64,000 nt of DNA, from assembly GCA_015143295.1 (NCBI GenBank), contig CM026554.1, positions 55,922,627-55,986,626 of the forward strand, read 5' to 3'. This DNA comes from Tetracentron sinense. Lineage: Eukaryota > Streptophyta > Magnoliopsida > Trochodendrales > Trochodendraceae. The notes under the pieces were generated by a model. It did not search any database. It was not told where the DNA came from and saw only the letters and a list, made by a program, of their open reading frames with translations. Of the stretch, positions 1-10,339 are shown piece by piece; the first letter of the stretch is position 1; each line of letters starts with the position of its first letter. A program made the position numbers and the translations under genes.

Positions 1-12
1 CTCTTCCGGCAT
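1..12 (-). CDS. Possible first codons of a gene leaving the left edge
   Basis: On the minus strand an ATG at 12-10 is followed by codons for P, E and E before the window ends. The sequence upstream of it (about 13-400, minus) looks like a plant 5' leader: it has several AACCCTA motifs, no long open frame, and a TTGCAG that could end a leader intron. Only four codons are visible, so no product can be named. It could equally be a chance ATG. Confidence 0.25.
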
Positions 13-830
13 TTGAGCTCTTCCAGTGATCCTAATTCTCCGATCGACCAACCAGCGACACAAAATCACGACCGAATCGATCGGTACCTCCTCTTAGATC
101 AATTAGGGTTGTATCCAGCACGAAAAAAATCCCTGGATTGGGACATTCCAGACAAAGACTAGGGTTTAACGATTTCAAACAACAGATTAAAAAAAAAAAA
201 AAAATCGCTGCAAGGATCGATCATCAATATATATATAATGAAAAAACACACAAACCATTAACTACGGATCAGGTAGAGGTGTTCCAGGCTAGCGATACAC
301 GATCTTTTCTAGGGCTCGAAAGAAGGGCCAGAAAAGCTTATAAAAGGAGAGCTCGGGAAATAGAACAAAGTATAATCAGCGAAACCCTAGACCCGATCGT
401 GACGCCATTTCTGCTTTCCTTTCTCGCTCTGGCTCTGGCTCTGGCTCTCCCTCTCCCTCTCTCTTTTCGAGTCGGGAAAGTGAGGTTCCGAGTTCGAATC
501 TTGAGAGTGAACAGAGCTTATCATTGACCAACTGTTTAGCGCCCCGTGGTCGGTAAGAAAACTACGTATTTCAACTGGGAAGGGAAGTGGACATATCGTA
601 ACTGGGCAGAGAAGATATGTTTGAATAACCGGTTCGCTCTTTTACCCAAAACCAGGAAAAAAAAAAAGGTTCGCTAGTCTTGCTAACATGCTGCGCAGAC
701 ATGGCTTTTTAGTTTTTTCCTTCACTATTTACTTATTTATTATTTTATTTTTTTTGGGAAGAAAGCTTTTCCCTATACACCATATGAGTAGTGAAGGGCC
801 AATTTTGGGATAGGCTCCTCGCTCTTACAC
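13..830. other. Leader or promoter-like spacer with hexamer repeat
   Basis: No gene is seen here. At 339-346 there is a TATAAAAG box, whose complement also reads as a weak TATA box. At about 423-462 there is an imperfect run of CTCTGG and CTCCCT units. The stretch would fit a promoter and 5' leader of a gene running left. The open frame at 138-527 (plus) has low-complexity, repeat-encoded residues and is not taken as a gene. Confidence 0.3.
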
Positions 831-1035
831 AGCCGTCCCTTCAACTGTCATGAATTCGGGTTAATTTTTTTTTAATTATATGATTTATTTTATTTTTCTA
901 AAAATCAGGTAGATGGGGGAACCGTAGAAGTGAGTGAATCTTAACCACAATTAAAAAGAGGACACGCAGCATGAAAAGAGGAGCCGGGATGCCCCTCCTC
1001 ATGTCACCGACTGAGGAGGTGATTAATTTTCAACT
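831..1035 (+). repeat. Dispersed repeat with TTAACCACAATTAA core, copy 1
   Basis: This segment runs from CAACTGTCATGAATTCGG through an AT-rich middle to a core reading GAATCTTAACCACAATTAA, then GACACG and a CCCCTCCTCATGTCACC tail. Closely similar segments occur at 19404-19600 and 52205-52415. No protein is encoded. It is an uncharacterised non-autonomous family. Confidence 0.55.
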
Positions 1036-1088
1036 AAAAAAGGGGGCTCATGAGTCATGACCTAATAATGTTCAAGATTTTGCCTTAG

Positions 1089-1204
1089 AGACTGTATGGA
1101 CTGAGACTGGGATGGTCAGGGATTCAAAGATGTAAAAATAAAATAAAAAATTTGTCGAAAAAACTTTGAATCCCCAAGTTGACCATCCCAATCTCAGATA
1201 GTCT
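1089..1204. mobile_element. Small foldback MITE
   Basis: The ends form long imperfect inverted repeats: AGACTGTATGGACTGAGACT at the left, and a right end that reads AGACTATCTGAGATTGGGAT on the other strand. Both arms continue through GGGATGGTCA and GGGATTCAAAG. The arms enclose a short A-rich loop. There is no coding capacity, and the superfamily is not clear. Confidence 0.55.
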
Positions 1205-1481
1205 TGACCCTAAACGGTCCGAAGAAAAATCCTACTTTCAATCCCGCGTAACCTTGTCAACTGTCAAAAGTGGGAGTAATCACTTTGCGTTTGTTTTGTG
1301 TTTTTTTTCCTTTTGGCTTGGTGTGAGAGATCATTTATTATTTATTAGTTGGAGACAAGATCACAACAAATTTCAATTGAATTCAATTGCATATGTGACA
1401 CATGTTGATTGAAAGAGGAAAAAAAAATTAAAATTTAGATTTTCTACATTTTTTTTTCTCATTTAATCCAAATGTGCCATA

Positions 1482-2031
1482 CAGGGCTGAGTCAGGAATT
1501 TTTCATTGGGGGGGCTAAAATATATGTAAAAAAAAAAATTTGATTTGAGGGTATGGAATTAGGGGGTTCGGGGGCGTAGCCCCGGAGAAATTTTTTTTGG
1601 GGTAGTTGTTTTATTTTGAGAATTTTTTTTGTCCCGGTAATGCCTTTGAGGTCACCACGTATCCCTATTAATACCCCTTAATTATGGTTAAGATTCACCC
1701 ACCTATCCTTAGTTTAAAAAAAGTTATATCAAATTTCTTTTCGAACCCTAGTTTAAAATTCATTAACTCCTAAGGTTAAAATTATTTAAATATTTTTTTC
1801 TAAAAACCAAGGATAAGTAGGTGAACCTGAGATTGAGCGAATTTTAACCATTAAGAGGTGTCAATAGGGACATGTGGCAACCTCAAGGGCATAAGGGGAC
1901 TCCATTGGGGGGGGGGGGGGGGGGGGGGCACTATATATATGACTATGAAAAATTGGGGGGGCCACTATATTATATTGGACAAAAATAATTGGGAGGGCCA
2001 AGTATACTAAGGGAGGGGGAGTCCACCCCTG
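1482..2031. mobile_element. hAT-type MITE with a nested foldback and a 22-G run
   Basis: The ends are CAGGGCTGAGTC and, inverted, CAGGGGTGGACTC, as in hAT elements. The element is flanked by perfect 8-bp direct repeats GTGCCATA at 1474-1481 and 2032-2039. Its interior is G-rich and holds a second inverted-repeat element at about 1634-1894, plus an unbroken run of 22 G at 1907-1928. It has no open frame and is a non-autonomous copy. Confidence 0.8.
1634..1894. mobile_element. Foldback MITE nested in the hAT element
   Basis: The left arm passes through CCTTTGAGGTCACCACGTAT and TTATGGTTAAGATTCACCC to TATCCTTAGTTT. The right arm, read on the other strand, gives CCCTTGAGGTTGCCACATGT, TTAATGGTTAAAATTC and TATCCTTGGTTTT. 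Arms of about 80 bp flank an AT-rich centre. Related half-elements occur at 13075-13155 and 54318-54400. Confidence 0.6.
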
Positions 2032-2040
2032 GTGCCATAC

Positions 2041-3470
2041 ATGAAATTAAATTCAATTGCAATTTGCCGCCGTGATCCTATCTCTATTAGTTGTTAGTGT
2101 AGTAGGTGAGTGGCCTTCCTACCAAGCCACTGGATAAAACTTTAGTCGGCCCATCTTAATTGTAAGCATTGTTGGCAATACGATAAGAAGTAGTACGGGA
2201 CTAACGTAGCTAACGCTGTAGTTCCTTGAGCCCATAACCTAAAATGGTGTACAAACATGGCCTACCTATGCATCAATTTGGATCATTCAATTCAATCGAG
2301 CGATCAGGCCCACCCAATAGGGGGCTGAGTCTCAACAAGTCCTTAAGGGAGAAGGCACCACAGCACTGGTCATGGTGTTGCGCACTATCTTATATTTGGC
2401 TCAAATTGAGATTGCAAGCGACTCATGCCTCCATGCCTTGCCTTGTGCTCCATCTATATTAGAGGAAGGTAAGATAGGTGAGATGGGAATTGGTGAAGGA
2501 GAAGAGTACATATCTATCTCTAGACCAACTGGGCTTTGTCCAATAAGGAGTGGGCTTCCATGTACATAAAGCATCATTAGGAGGCCCTAAACTGGAAAAC
2601 GGAAGCCCAGTATCGCTACCAAATTACATGTTCGGGTATATTAAATATTTTTGTTTCGTCCCTAACTCGGCGTTTTTAATAATTTGAATTTTGGCGGGAG
2701 AATCACGTGGGATACTTGGAGTTCATCTTCCATGTAAGTTCATCTCCCCTTTTTTAAAAGTCATTTCTCTATTCCTCTCAAATTTTCATCCGAAACCCTA
2801 ACTTTACTTATTCTATGCATTAAAGACTGTAACTGTTGTTGTTTCTGGGTAGATCTAAGAATCCATGGGCCCGGAAAACAATCGTCCATCTGTTCGTTGA
2901 AGAGTTTCTGTATGTAAACCCTTTTTATTTTATTTTTTAATTTAAGTTATATTGAGTTCAATTTATGTGTTAATATTTATCAGTCCAAAATGGGCGCAAA
3001 TAATTACTGTGTATTGAATTTAATTGAGATTAATTTAGTGTATATTGTGTTTAATTTAGTGTTTATTGAATTTAATCTATGCTATACTGCTTTAAATCTA
3101 GTCTACCTAATATAAATTTTTTTTATCATTATTGTATTTTTTGTGAAAACAATTATGAGTTCCATCTTCATTTATCTACTTTTGCTATTAGGGTAGTGGG
3201 TTAGTAATAAGAGAACTTCTGAATTGCTGTAACAGCCAACTTGACTTTCTTTGTTGTTTCTATTGGTATTCATAGAGAGATGTAAATGAGTAGAAGACAA
3301 TTACAATAGATCCCGTAGGATATACAATGGGCTGTTGGTGAGTTGGTAAGGATTTGAATAATCCTTCTCTAAGGAAAGGTTCTTGTTCAGAGAAGATCAT
3401 CTTTCCTTCTTGGGTGGATCCCGAATATCTGTTGTAGTAACATAGTTGTCCAATAAGTAACTGATGATGC
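2041..3470. other. Intergenic, nothing recognised
   Basis: There are only short open frames without recognisable domains. From about 2650 to 3330 the sequence resembles ordinary plant spacer with AT-rich tracts. At about 3331-3460 a GGTGAGTTGGTAAGGA motif resembles the A-box of tRNA-derived SINEs, but no B-box or A-tail could be paired with it, so no SINE is called. Confidence 0.4.
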
Positions 3471-3799
3471 TTGCCACATCACCAAGGGAAAACTTTTTTT
3501 CCTAGTTCGACCATCCTCATGAGAGGGGCTCACCTTGCCATCTCATCTAGAGGGTTACCTGTTGCAGGTTGTCTATAACCGGTGGGTGAGGCGTTCAGAC
3601 TGCACTATGAAATCGACAAAGTCCTGTTGCAGGTTGTCTATAACCGGGATGCGCTGAGAGAGTCCAAACTGTCTAAGGACTCGAAGTGGTACGTAGGCAG
3701 CTAAGCCGGTGATGCCGGCTAGGACCATACATCGTCTTCCTGCTATGACAACGCGTGGTAGCTATCTGCGAACAAGCCACATGCATTCTCATGTAATCT

Positions 3800-4440
3800 G
3801 ATCCTCTGTCAGGTCTTGAAGAAGCTGCAGAGAACTTTGACGTTAGTAGTCACGATCTGGCTCTGATTCTGTGCAATCTTCTTAGGCAGGCTGTATGCAT
3901 CATAGGGTAGTTTAGGTACCGGGATGATGATGGGCAGGTGTGAGACCAGCCACAGATGTAAGAGTGGTGTATTGGCGTGGAAGACGCCCTTTCTACGTTC
4001 TGTTGCAAGGTTGAGAGCCCTGAGAAGCTCTGCAAGGATGACCGGGATAACCGTTTTCGACTCCCGCATGTCATTGATGACCCCTGTCAGTACTGAGTCG
4101 GCGTAGGCGCGGCTTTTCAGGAACACCGGTTGTGACATGATGATGAGTGTAATGGCATTGAGACCAGGGAGCTTGGGTGCTGGGATGTCAGTGTCCTACT
4201 TGGGTCTGTACAGTTTCTTAAGGAAATGTATAGACACCCTGTCGTAAGTGCCCTTTGTGTCGTACTCCAAGGAGGTGGGCCTAATTCGTAAGAACCGTGA
4301 GAGGCTTGCCTGAAAGTTTGCCTTGTAGCATGGCATAATAGCATCACCGTCCATGTTTAGTCCGAGGATGCGCTGTATCTCCTCCAGTGTTGGACACATC
4401 TCGTTCTTACCGAAGCGAAATACCATATGAGTAGGGTTCT
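3800..4440 (-). pseudogene. Plant-mobile-domain-like protein fossil
   Basis: Minus-strand translation shows a stretch with FRFGKNEMCPTLEEIQRILG, which resembles the start of the plant-mobile-domain / DUF7745 family found in plant genomes, often inside retroelements. A leftward continuation has LPYDAYSLPKKIAQNQ. Function in the family is not established. Here it belongs to the interior of the LTR element and is broken. The family assignment rests on recalled motifs only. Confidence 0.4.
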
Positions 4441-5954
4441 AACACTGGATGACTGCGTTAATAAGGCGCCAATCCGGGTCAACCATGGACAGGTCAAGGG
4501 TGTTACCATGTCTGTAGTACTGGGCTCAGGCGAAACATTGATCCCGAGACAAGGTATCAATCAAGTCATGAAGGTTTTGGTCACATGCCCCCTGGGAGGT
4601 TAGGTGCATGAGTCGTGAAGGTTGGCTGTTTGACGGAGCAATTTCTGACGGACCTGCCATCTACCTGGACAAATATACAGACTCTGTGTAAGTTTACTGT
4701 GTATGCAATGCAAATGATGTAATATTGTTTTTGATTTTTTCATTAGGGTGTAACATGGCACACGTGCCCTGATAGGGCAGTCGGACAGAGGTCCGATATG
4801 CTTTACCCGGGTTGTTGGGAACCGGAGGCCTATCAGGTCAAGGCAAGGGATAGGTCTAAGTGAATACCTATATGTCGGGGATTTGGACCTCATGTACTAT
4901 GTCTGGACGATGGGTAGGATGTGTTTTATTACACACACAAGTTTGGCTCATCACATGCCCCTAAGAGAGTGTTTATCCGGGTAGTTAATCTTGATTGGGG
5001 ACGGGTATAGGGTGCAAGCAGGTTAGGGTTTATAGTAGCCCTCCGGATTGGCTGCTTGTAAGCTATACCCTGACCTAGGCTGCATGTATGCATGCTGGGT
5101 ATGCAAGAGTGTGTTCTTAAGGATGGAGGATCACTTAACACCGTATATGCGACTCCCTGAAGGGGACGATTGGTGTAAACGAAAGCGTTCAGAACCGTTT
5201 CCTGAGGATAGTCACCCAACATGCCAAGTTCCGTGGACCTCCAAGACTGTGAATCCCCTGTCATTGAGGATAGTCATCCAGCAACCGTGAGTGTAATAAG
5301 CCTGTCTAATAGGTATTGGATTGATTACACTATAATGACATGAATGAGATGTAGAGTACACAAATCACCAAAGAGATGTAAAATGATTAGTATTAGGTTA
5401 AATACTTAAGCATTTGATTAATTTGAGGTTTAGTTTGGCTTAAACTTAAATTTCGGGTTGAACCTTAAATTCCCCAGCAGAGTCGCCAGAGCTGTGAGCG
5501 TGGGTTTCGGGGAAACTCTGGATTGCATTTTACGGGGGAGTATAGAGTCGCCACCTATTCATTCAGAAGGGATAAGTCCCTGGGATTTGGATAAAGTATT
5601 GGTCTGCGGTCCGAGATTAGGGTAAGAGATTCGGTTAAGTTCGAGGAAGGGGTTATGCACCCCGGCACTTCCACCTTTCAGTGGTTCCCTACTTGTTAGG
5701 ATTAAGCCAAATTAATCTCAGTTTCAATCAAAAGCCTTAAGTGTTTAAGATAATGCTAATTTAAGAAGGAGAAAATCCTAAACTAGGGTCGAACCCGGGT
5801 TGGACTGCCTACGTACTCACATAGGGGTGAGATCAGACCGAGTGTAGTTCTGGTACATGAGCCCATGCCAATGCTAGGGGTGTGTGTGTGCACCAAGGGT
5901 GGCTTAGGGTTTAGCCGGGAGGTTAGGGGTGGTTGACCGGGTTGGTCAAGTGCT

Positions 5955-6285
5955 TGGTATTGGGTCCGGTAGGCCAATAGGTAGTTCTGTAAACTAGGGT
6001 TTGGGCCCGGTAGGCAAAGGGGTGAGCCCGGTAGGCTAGGGTTTGAGACCGGTAGGCCGAGATTAGGCCCGGTAGGCCAAGGGTGAGCCCAGTAGGCTAG
6101 GGTTTGGGCCTAGTAGGCCGAGATTGGGCCCGGTAGGCCAATGGTGAGCCCGATATGCTAAGGTTTGGCCCGATAGGTCGAGATTGGACCCGGTAGGTCA
6201 AGGGTGGGCCCGATAGGCTAGGGTTTGACCCGGTATGCCGATATTGGGCCTGGTAGGTCAAGGGGTGAGGCCCGGTATTCCCAAG
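5955..6285. repeat. Minisatellite with three-step higher-order unit
   Basis: About 14 subunits of 19-23 bp share a CCCGGTAGGC core. They come in a fixed order, AGATTGGG-, then GGGTGAG-, then GGTTTGG-, giving a higher-order unit of about 61 bp repeated roughly four times. The array lies inside the LTR. Confidence 0.75.
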
Positions 6286-6289
6286 GGTA

Positions 6290-7440
6290 TTTTAACCAAT
6301 GGTTAGAGGATCTAACCGTGGTTAAAAATGTGATTAACCGTGGTTAAGGGTACTAACCATGATTAACAAGTTCAAATTCAGTGTTTTTGGTCTTTTTGGA
6401 TTTTTCTGATTTTTTTGAGATTTTTTCAGATTTTTCTCAGTGGTTAAGAATGCTTAACCGTGGTTAAGGAGGGGAGGTCACCATGGTTAGGGGTACTAAC
6501 CATGGTTAAATGACCAAAAGAGACCAGTTTTTGATTTCTCCTAATATTTTGGATTTTTTGAATATTTTCCAGATTTTTTTCGGTTAAGGATTTTTTAACC
6601 ATGGTTAAGGGTCAAAAATGAAGTTGACTCTGATTAAGGGTTTTAACCAAAACAAAAAATGTCACAGAAGATATTTATGGATTCCATGTAATATTTATGA
6701 TTTTTTTGATGATTTTTTCAGAATTTTGCTAGGTCATAGGCCGCTTAACCATGGTTAAATATTAACCACGGGTGGGTTTAACCATGGTTAAGGGGCCGAC
6801 TGAGACAAAAGTGGGTCCAGGGTTCATGGCAGGACCTAGACTGGCCTCCTACCCGGCCTGAGCCCTCACAAAAGCCCGCAAATGCGAAAAAACCCAACAT
6901 TTTATCAAATTTTTAACCAGTATTAACGCGGGTTTAACCATGGTTAGCAGAGGGATCATGGGAATCCGAGACTACCAATGGGTAGCCTGAAGCACAGGGA
7001 ACAATTCAGATCCTTGTGGGGCCCAAGATGATATCGTGGGTGAGCCCCCAAAGTCGGCCCAAAAATTGCCACATAAAATGATAGATTTCTTACAAAAGAC
7101 TCGAACAGTTTTTTTTTGTGATTCCGCTGTTTAGCTCAATCCCAGGGGGATCTGAGACCACCATTGCAAAGCTGGCCAAGAGATGAACAATTTAAGCCTT
7201 TGTGGGGCCCAAGAGGAGTTCGGATGTGGGCCCCACAATGGTGCAAAGTTGCTCCATCGAAACTGTTTTCTGCACCGTCGACCCTACTTTGGGGTCGATT
7301 TAACCATGGTTAGAAGCGAGGTTAAATGATGAAATTTTACAAGGGAGTAGCCTGGAGTGTGGAGAGTCTAACCATGGCCCTGGTTTCAACCAGGGCTGGG
7401 TCCAACCTGGGTTAAACCAGGGTTAAAGGCAGTGACCCGA
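6290..7440. repeat. Cluster of TTAACCATGGTTAA palindromes
   Basis: At least seven copies of ACCATGGTTA occur (near 6480, 6501, 6599, 6749, 6780, 6938 and 7302), several as the full 14-bp palindrome. Variants with AACCGTGGTTAA lie near 6316, 6338 and 6455. Spacing is irregular, so this is not a simple tandem array. It lies in the LTR. Confidence 0.7.
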
Positions 7441-8639
7441 ATCTGTTTTTTCCAGATTTTCTTTTAAAAAATACTTTGTTTCGCTTGCTGTGCTTGAGCA
7501 ATGACAGCCTAGGGGGATTCCTCATGGATTGAGGACCCCCCTAGATATCTAGCGTACGCTACCATGGTGGGAGGTGGTGGTGCTCGTGGCCACGCCTCAA
7601 GGAAAAAGTCCCCTGACCCACTGTTTAGCTACTGAAAAAAAAGAAAGACGAAAGCAAAATGGGACCCCTGGAATGGGACCAGGGGTCCCTTACAAGGATA
7701 CAAACAACGCTTAAAAGATGAGGGAGGGGTATGTGTACCCTGTGGCTATAGTGGTTGCGACGGTGGCGAGCTGAGGACTGTGCACGGTGAGGACAGCCTG
7801 GGCAAGGTGGCAGCTGCTTGGAAGATGTGGGAGGACCAGGGGACTATTGAAAGGAGGGTTTGTCACTGGATAGAGGCCAAACACACTCGGACAGGGGGTT
7901 CTTGCAGCCAAGGAAGAATTTTCTTTTTTTATTATTTCTCCTCTTCGACACAGTAGTTATGGACTTGGGTGTTTTGGTTCAAACTAAGACTTGAGATGAA
8001 GAATGGAACAGCAAAGGGGTGGGCTAGTTGTTGGGTGGAACCCGGGTTGAACGAAGCCTTGAACATACTCTTTTTTTTTTGTTGAAATTCGGTCACCTCC
8101 CCCAACGGTTATGGTGGTGTGGTTCTTAAAGAGGAGGAATGAGAGATTGGGAAGGATGGTGGAATGGATGTCATTGGATGGTCAATGTCGGTGCAGGAGT
8201 AGGGCGGCAAGGGAGCAGGTTAGAAGGGAAGATGAGGCAGGAGGGGGCAGGCCAGCAGGGGGTGTGGCAGGCGTGGACTGTCTGGAGGTTAGGGACGCTG
8301 AACAGTGTTCATCCAAAAACAATTTTTCTTTTTTTTTTTCTTTTTTTTTGCTTGTACTCGGTTTATTTGGGTTCTATGTTTTGGGCCCAACCGCATGTGG
8401 GCCTGCCACATGGGGTTGGTGCCCAATCAAACTATTTTTTTTTTTGTTTTTCATGTTTTTGGGTCTACCCTCACCTATGTAGGGTAAAGCAAAAAGGGTT
8501 TTACCCTACTTGGTGTTAGCTCCCAAATTCAAATTTTGGAAAAGCAAGTGGGCCGCACTTGGGTTGGGCTAAGTGGGCCCATGCTTGGGCCCAAACAAGG
8601 TTTTAATTAATTTTCTTTTGAGTTTTAGGCTTGAGACGG

Positions 8640-8880
8640 GCCTTGAGCCCGGAGGGTTTTACCTAGGGCTTGGGCTAGGGCTAGGCTAGGGTTAGACCGT
8701 GGGTTAGGTCCAAGGTTTACCTAGGGCTAGACCTAAGGTTTAGCTAGGGTTAGCCTAGGGTTACTAGGGCTTAGGACACTACCTAGGGTTAAACTAAGGT
8801 TTCACTTAGGGTCTACTTAAGGCTAGCTACTAGGGTTTAGCTGGGAATAACGGGGGTTAACCAGAGTTGAGCAGGGTGTA
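8640..8880. repeat. Degenerate CTAGGGTTA-rich tract at the LTR end
   Basis: Many overlapping variants of CTAGGGTT, CTAGGGCT and CCTAGGG follow each other for about 240 bp, just before the LTR terminus at 8897. The pattern recalls a telomere-like repeat but has no exact TTTAGGG array. It is best read as expanded subterminal LTR sequence. Confidence 0.5.
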
Positions 8881-9049
8881 AAAATTGGGTGCTTACAATT
8901 CTCATTAGGGTTGTATTATTTAAAGGAATTGGTGAATGATGTTAAGTGTTTTCTCTTGCTGTAGTGAAAAATATCTGATAGTCATCAGGTATACAATCAA
9001 GAAAGTCTGGCCAGAAGCATTGGGTTAGATTTGGTGCAAATGAAGGGTG

Positions 9050-9400
9050 TACAAATAAAAATTGCCAAAACCGATACAAAACGGGTGATACGTATATGTA
9101 TCAGTAGTCCCCTGTACAATATTTATATTAATATGAAATGGGCGATACATATCGTTTAGTAGTTATTTATGTTTTAATTAATTGTGTAATTGTAATTGTG
9201 TTTGTTAATTTGTTTTTGAGTCGCTTTTATGACTTTATATTTGGTTTCTATAACTCATTTTTTTAAAATTTAATTTCTTTTTTTTATATTTTTTTCTTAA
9301 AAATGAAAAAACTACATGTATCGCCTGAAACTGAAATTGAAACCAATATGTATAGGTTTCGGTTGACATTGATACATCCTCTGAAACCGTATTTTTATTC
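9050..9400. repeat. Dispersed repeat, uninterrupted copy
   Basis: This segment begins ATAAAAATTGCCAAAACCG and ends ACCGTATTTTTATTCC, a weak inverted terminal match. It is clearly related to 29505-29975, sharing TTTTAATT..TGTAATTGTAATT, GACTTTATATTT and a TATAGGTTT..GGTTG block near the right end. It has no coding potential, and its class is unknown. Confidence 0.55.
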
Positions 9401-10043
9401 CTTAGGTGCATTGCATCATTAAAGGGATTCATGATGAGGATCCTTGTAACCTACTAACACTTGGGAAAACGTGGCAAATGGTCAAGCAAAACTCCGGTTG
9501 GATTGTTACGGTTGCCCAATTAGGGCAGCGTTGGAAGAACTCCCAATTGGTTCTTACCCATCCACCTTCATATGTGCCACATATACTGCTATGACGTTGA
9601 GTGACCCTTCTGTGGTGAATCCAAATCAGTCCCCTAGAGACTCTACATTTATTCTGCTGTTTCTAGTTAACAGTAATCTGGGCGTATTTTTGAATGTAAA
9701 TCATGATGTTCTTTAACCTCTTATTTTATTTGTGTGGGCCCATTGTTTGTGGGAATTCTTTAGTTAGCCTCTTTTGAATATAGTTTTAGATTCTGTACTC
9801 TGCTTAGTATACTCTTTTAAGTGTCAACTGATCTTACATTTAGCTATGATATTTATCAATATTCTCTAGCTTTGCTTATTCATTGATTATCCATATCTTT
9901 ATACTTAGAGATGCGATTCTAGCTTTTTTTGTTAGATACTCGGGACACGATTGGATTTATGAATGTGCACCTTTGGATTGGATTGGGCTTTTGTTTAGCG
10001 AATTATTTTTGGAGAAAATTTCATCATTTTCTTAATTTTTGTA

Positions 10044-10243
10044 AGTTTTTGATTGGACAGACAATCCACAATATTGCTAGTCCAAGAAGTGTCTCACCAG
10101 TTGGATGTGTTGGGCTATGTCTTTTAGTAAAGCATCTTTATTATTTTTTTTTCAAGTTTTTGATTGGACAATCCACAATATTGTTAGCTCAAGAAGTCTC
10201 TCACCAGTTGGATCTGTTGGGTTTATGTGTTTTAGTAAAGCAA
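10044..10243. repeat. Tandem duplication, about 110-bp period
   Basis: Two copies both begin AAGTTTTTGATTGGACA (from 10043 and 10154), continue through ATCCACAATATTG, CTCACCAGTTGGAT and TGTTGGG, and end in TTTTAGTAAAGCA. They differ at several positions and by a small indel, so the duplication is not very recent. Confidence 0.75.
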
Positions 10244-10339
10244 AAACTTGTTTGGGTTTTCTGTTTTAATTAAATATCATTAGAAAGTTAAGCAGCTGTT
10301 TTGGAAAGTTAATCTTGGTTTAGAATATATTTTCATTGA

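Larger units (their letters stand above)
3480..8897 (-). mobile_element. Broken LTR retroelement (LARD-like) with one large LTR
   Basis: This element reads on the minus strand. An 18-base primer-binding-like site (TGGCGACTCTGCTGGGGA, complement at 5471-5488) lies four bases inside the LTR border at 5493. The LTR runs to 8897 and has TG...CA ends with near-inverted termini (TGTAAGC / GCTCACA). Inside it, at about 3.8-4.4 kb, is a degraded protein of plant-mobile-domain (DUF7745-like) type. No reverse transcriptase or integrase region is recognised. No second LTR is seen, so the left border (put near 3480) is a guess and LTR divergence cannot give an age. It is a fossil with several breaks. The large LTR and lack of pol suggest a large retrotransposon derivative. 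Confidence 0.6.
5493..8897 (-). repeat. Long terminal repeat, about 3.4 kb
   Basis: The borders are defined by the TG...CA ends and by the adjoining primer-binding-like site at 5471-5488. The LTR is unusually long and contains three tandem or motif-rich zones, listed separately: a higher-order minisatellite, a field of ACCATGGTTA palindromes and a CTAGGG-rich tract. No reading frame in it looks like a gene. Confidence 0.6.

Noticed and set aside
138-527. 129-codon open frame on the plus strand
   Set aside because: It is built of a poly-lysine run and a repeat-encoded LALALALPLPLSF stretch, with no domain; it lies in what looks like a leader or promoter.
3331-3460. SINE with GGTGAGTTGGTAAGGA
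   Set aside because: Only an A-box-like motif was found; a B-box, tail and target duplication are missing.
5955-6285. CRISPR-like array
   Set aside because: The units are directly adjacent variants of one another without unique spacers, and the genome is a plant's.
8111-8519. Overlapping open frames of 123 and 126 codons
   Set aside because: They lie in the LTR, are rich in phenylalanine from T-runs, and match no family.
8640-8880. Interstitial telomere repeat
   Set aside because: There is no run of exact TTTAGGG units; the CTAGGG variants fit expansion within the LTR end.
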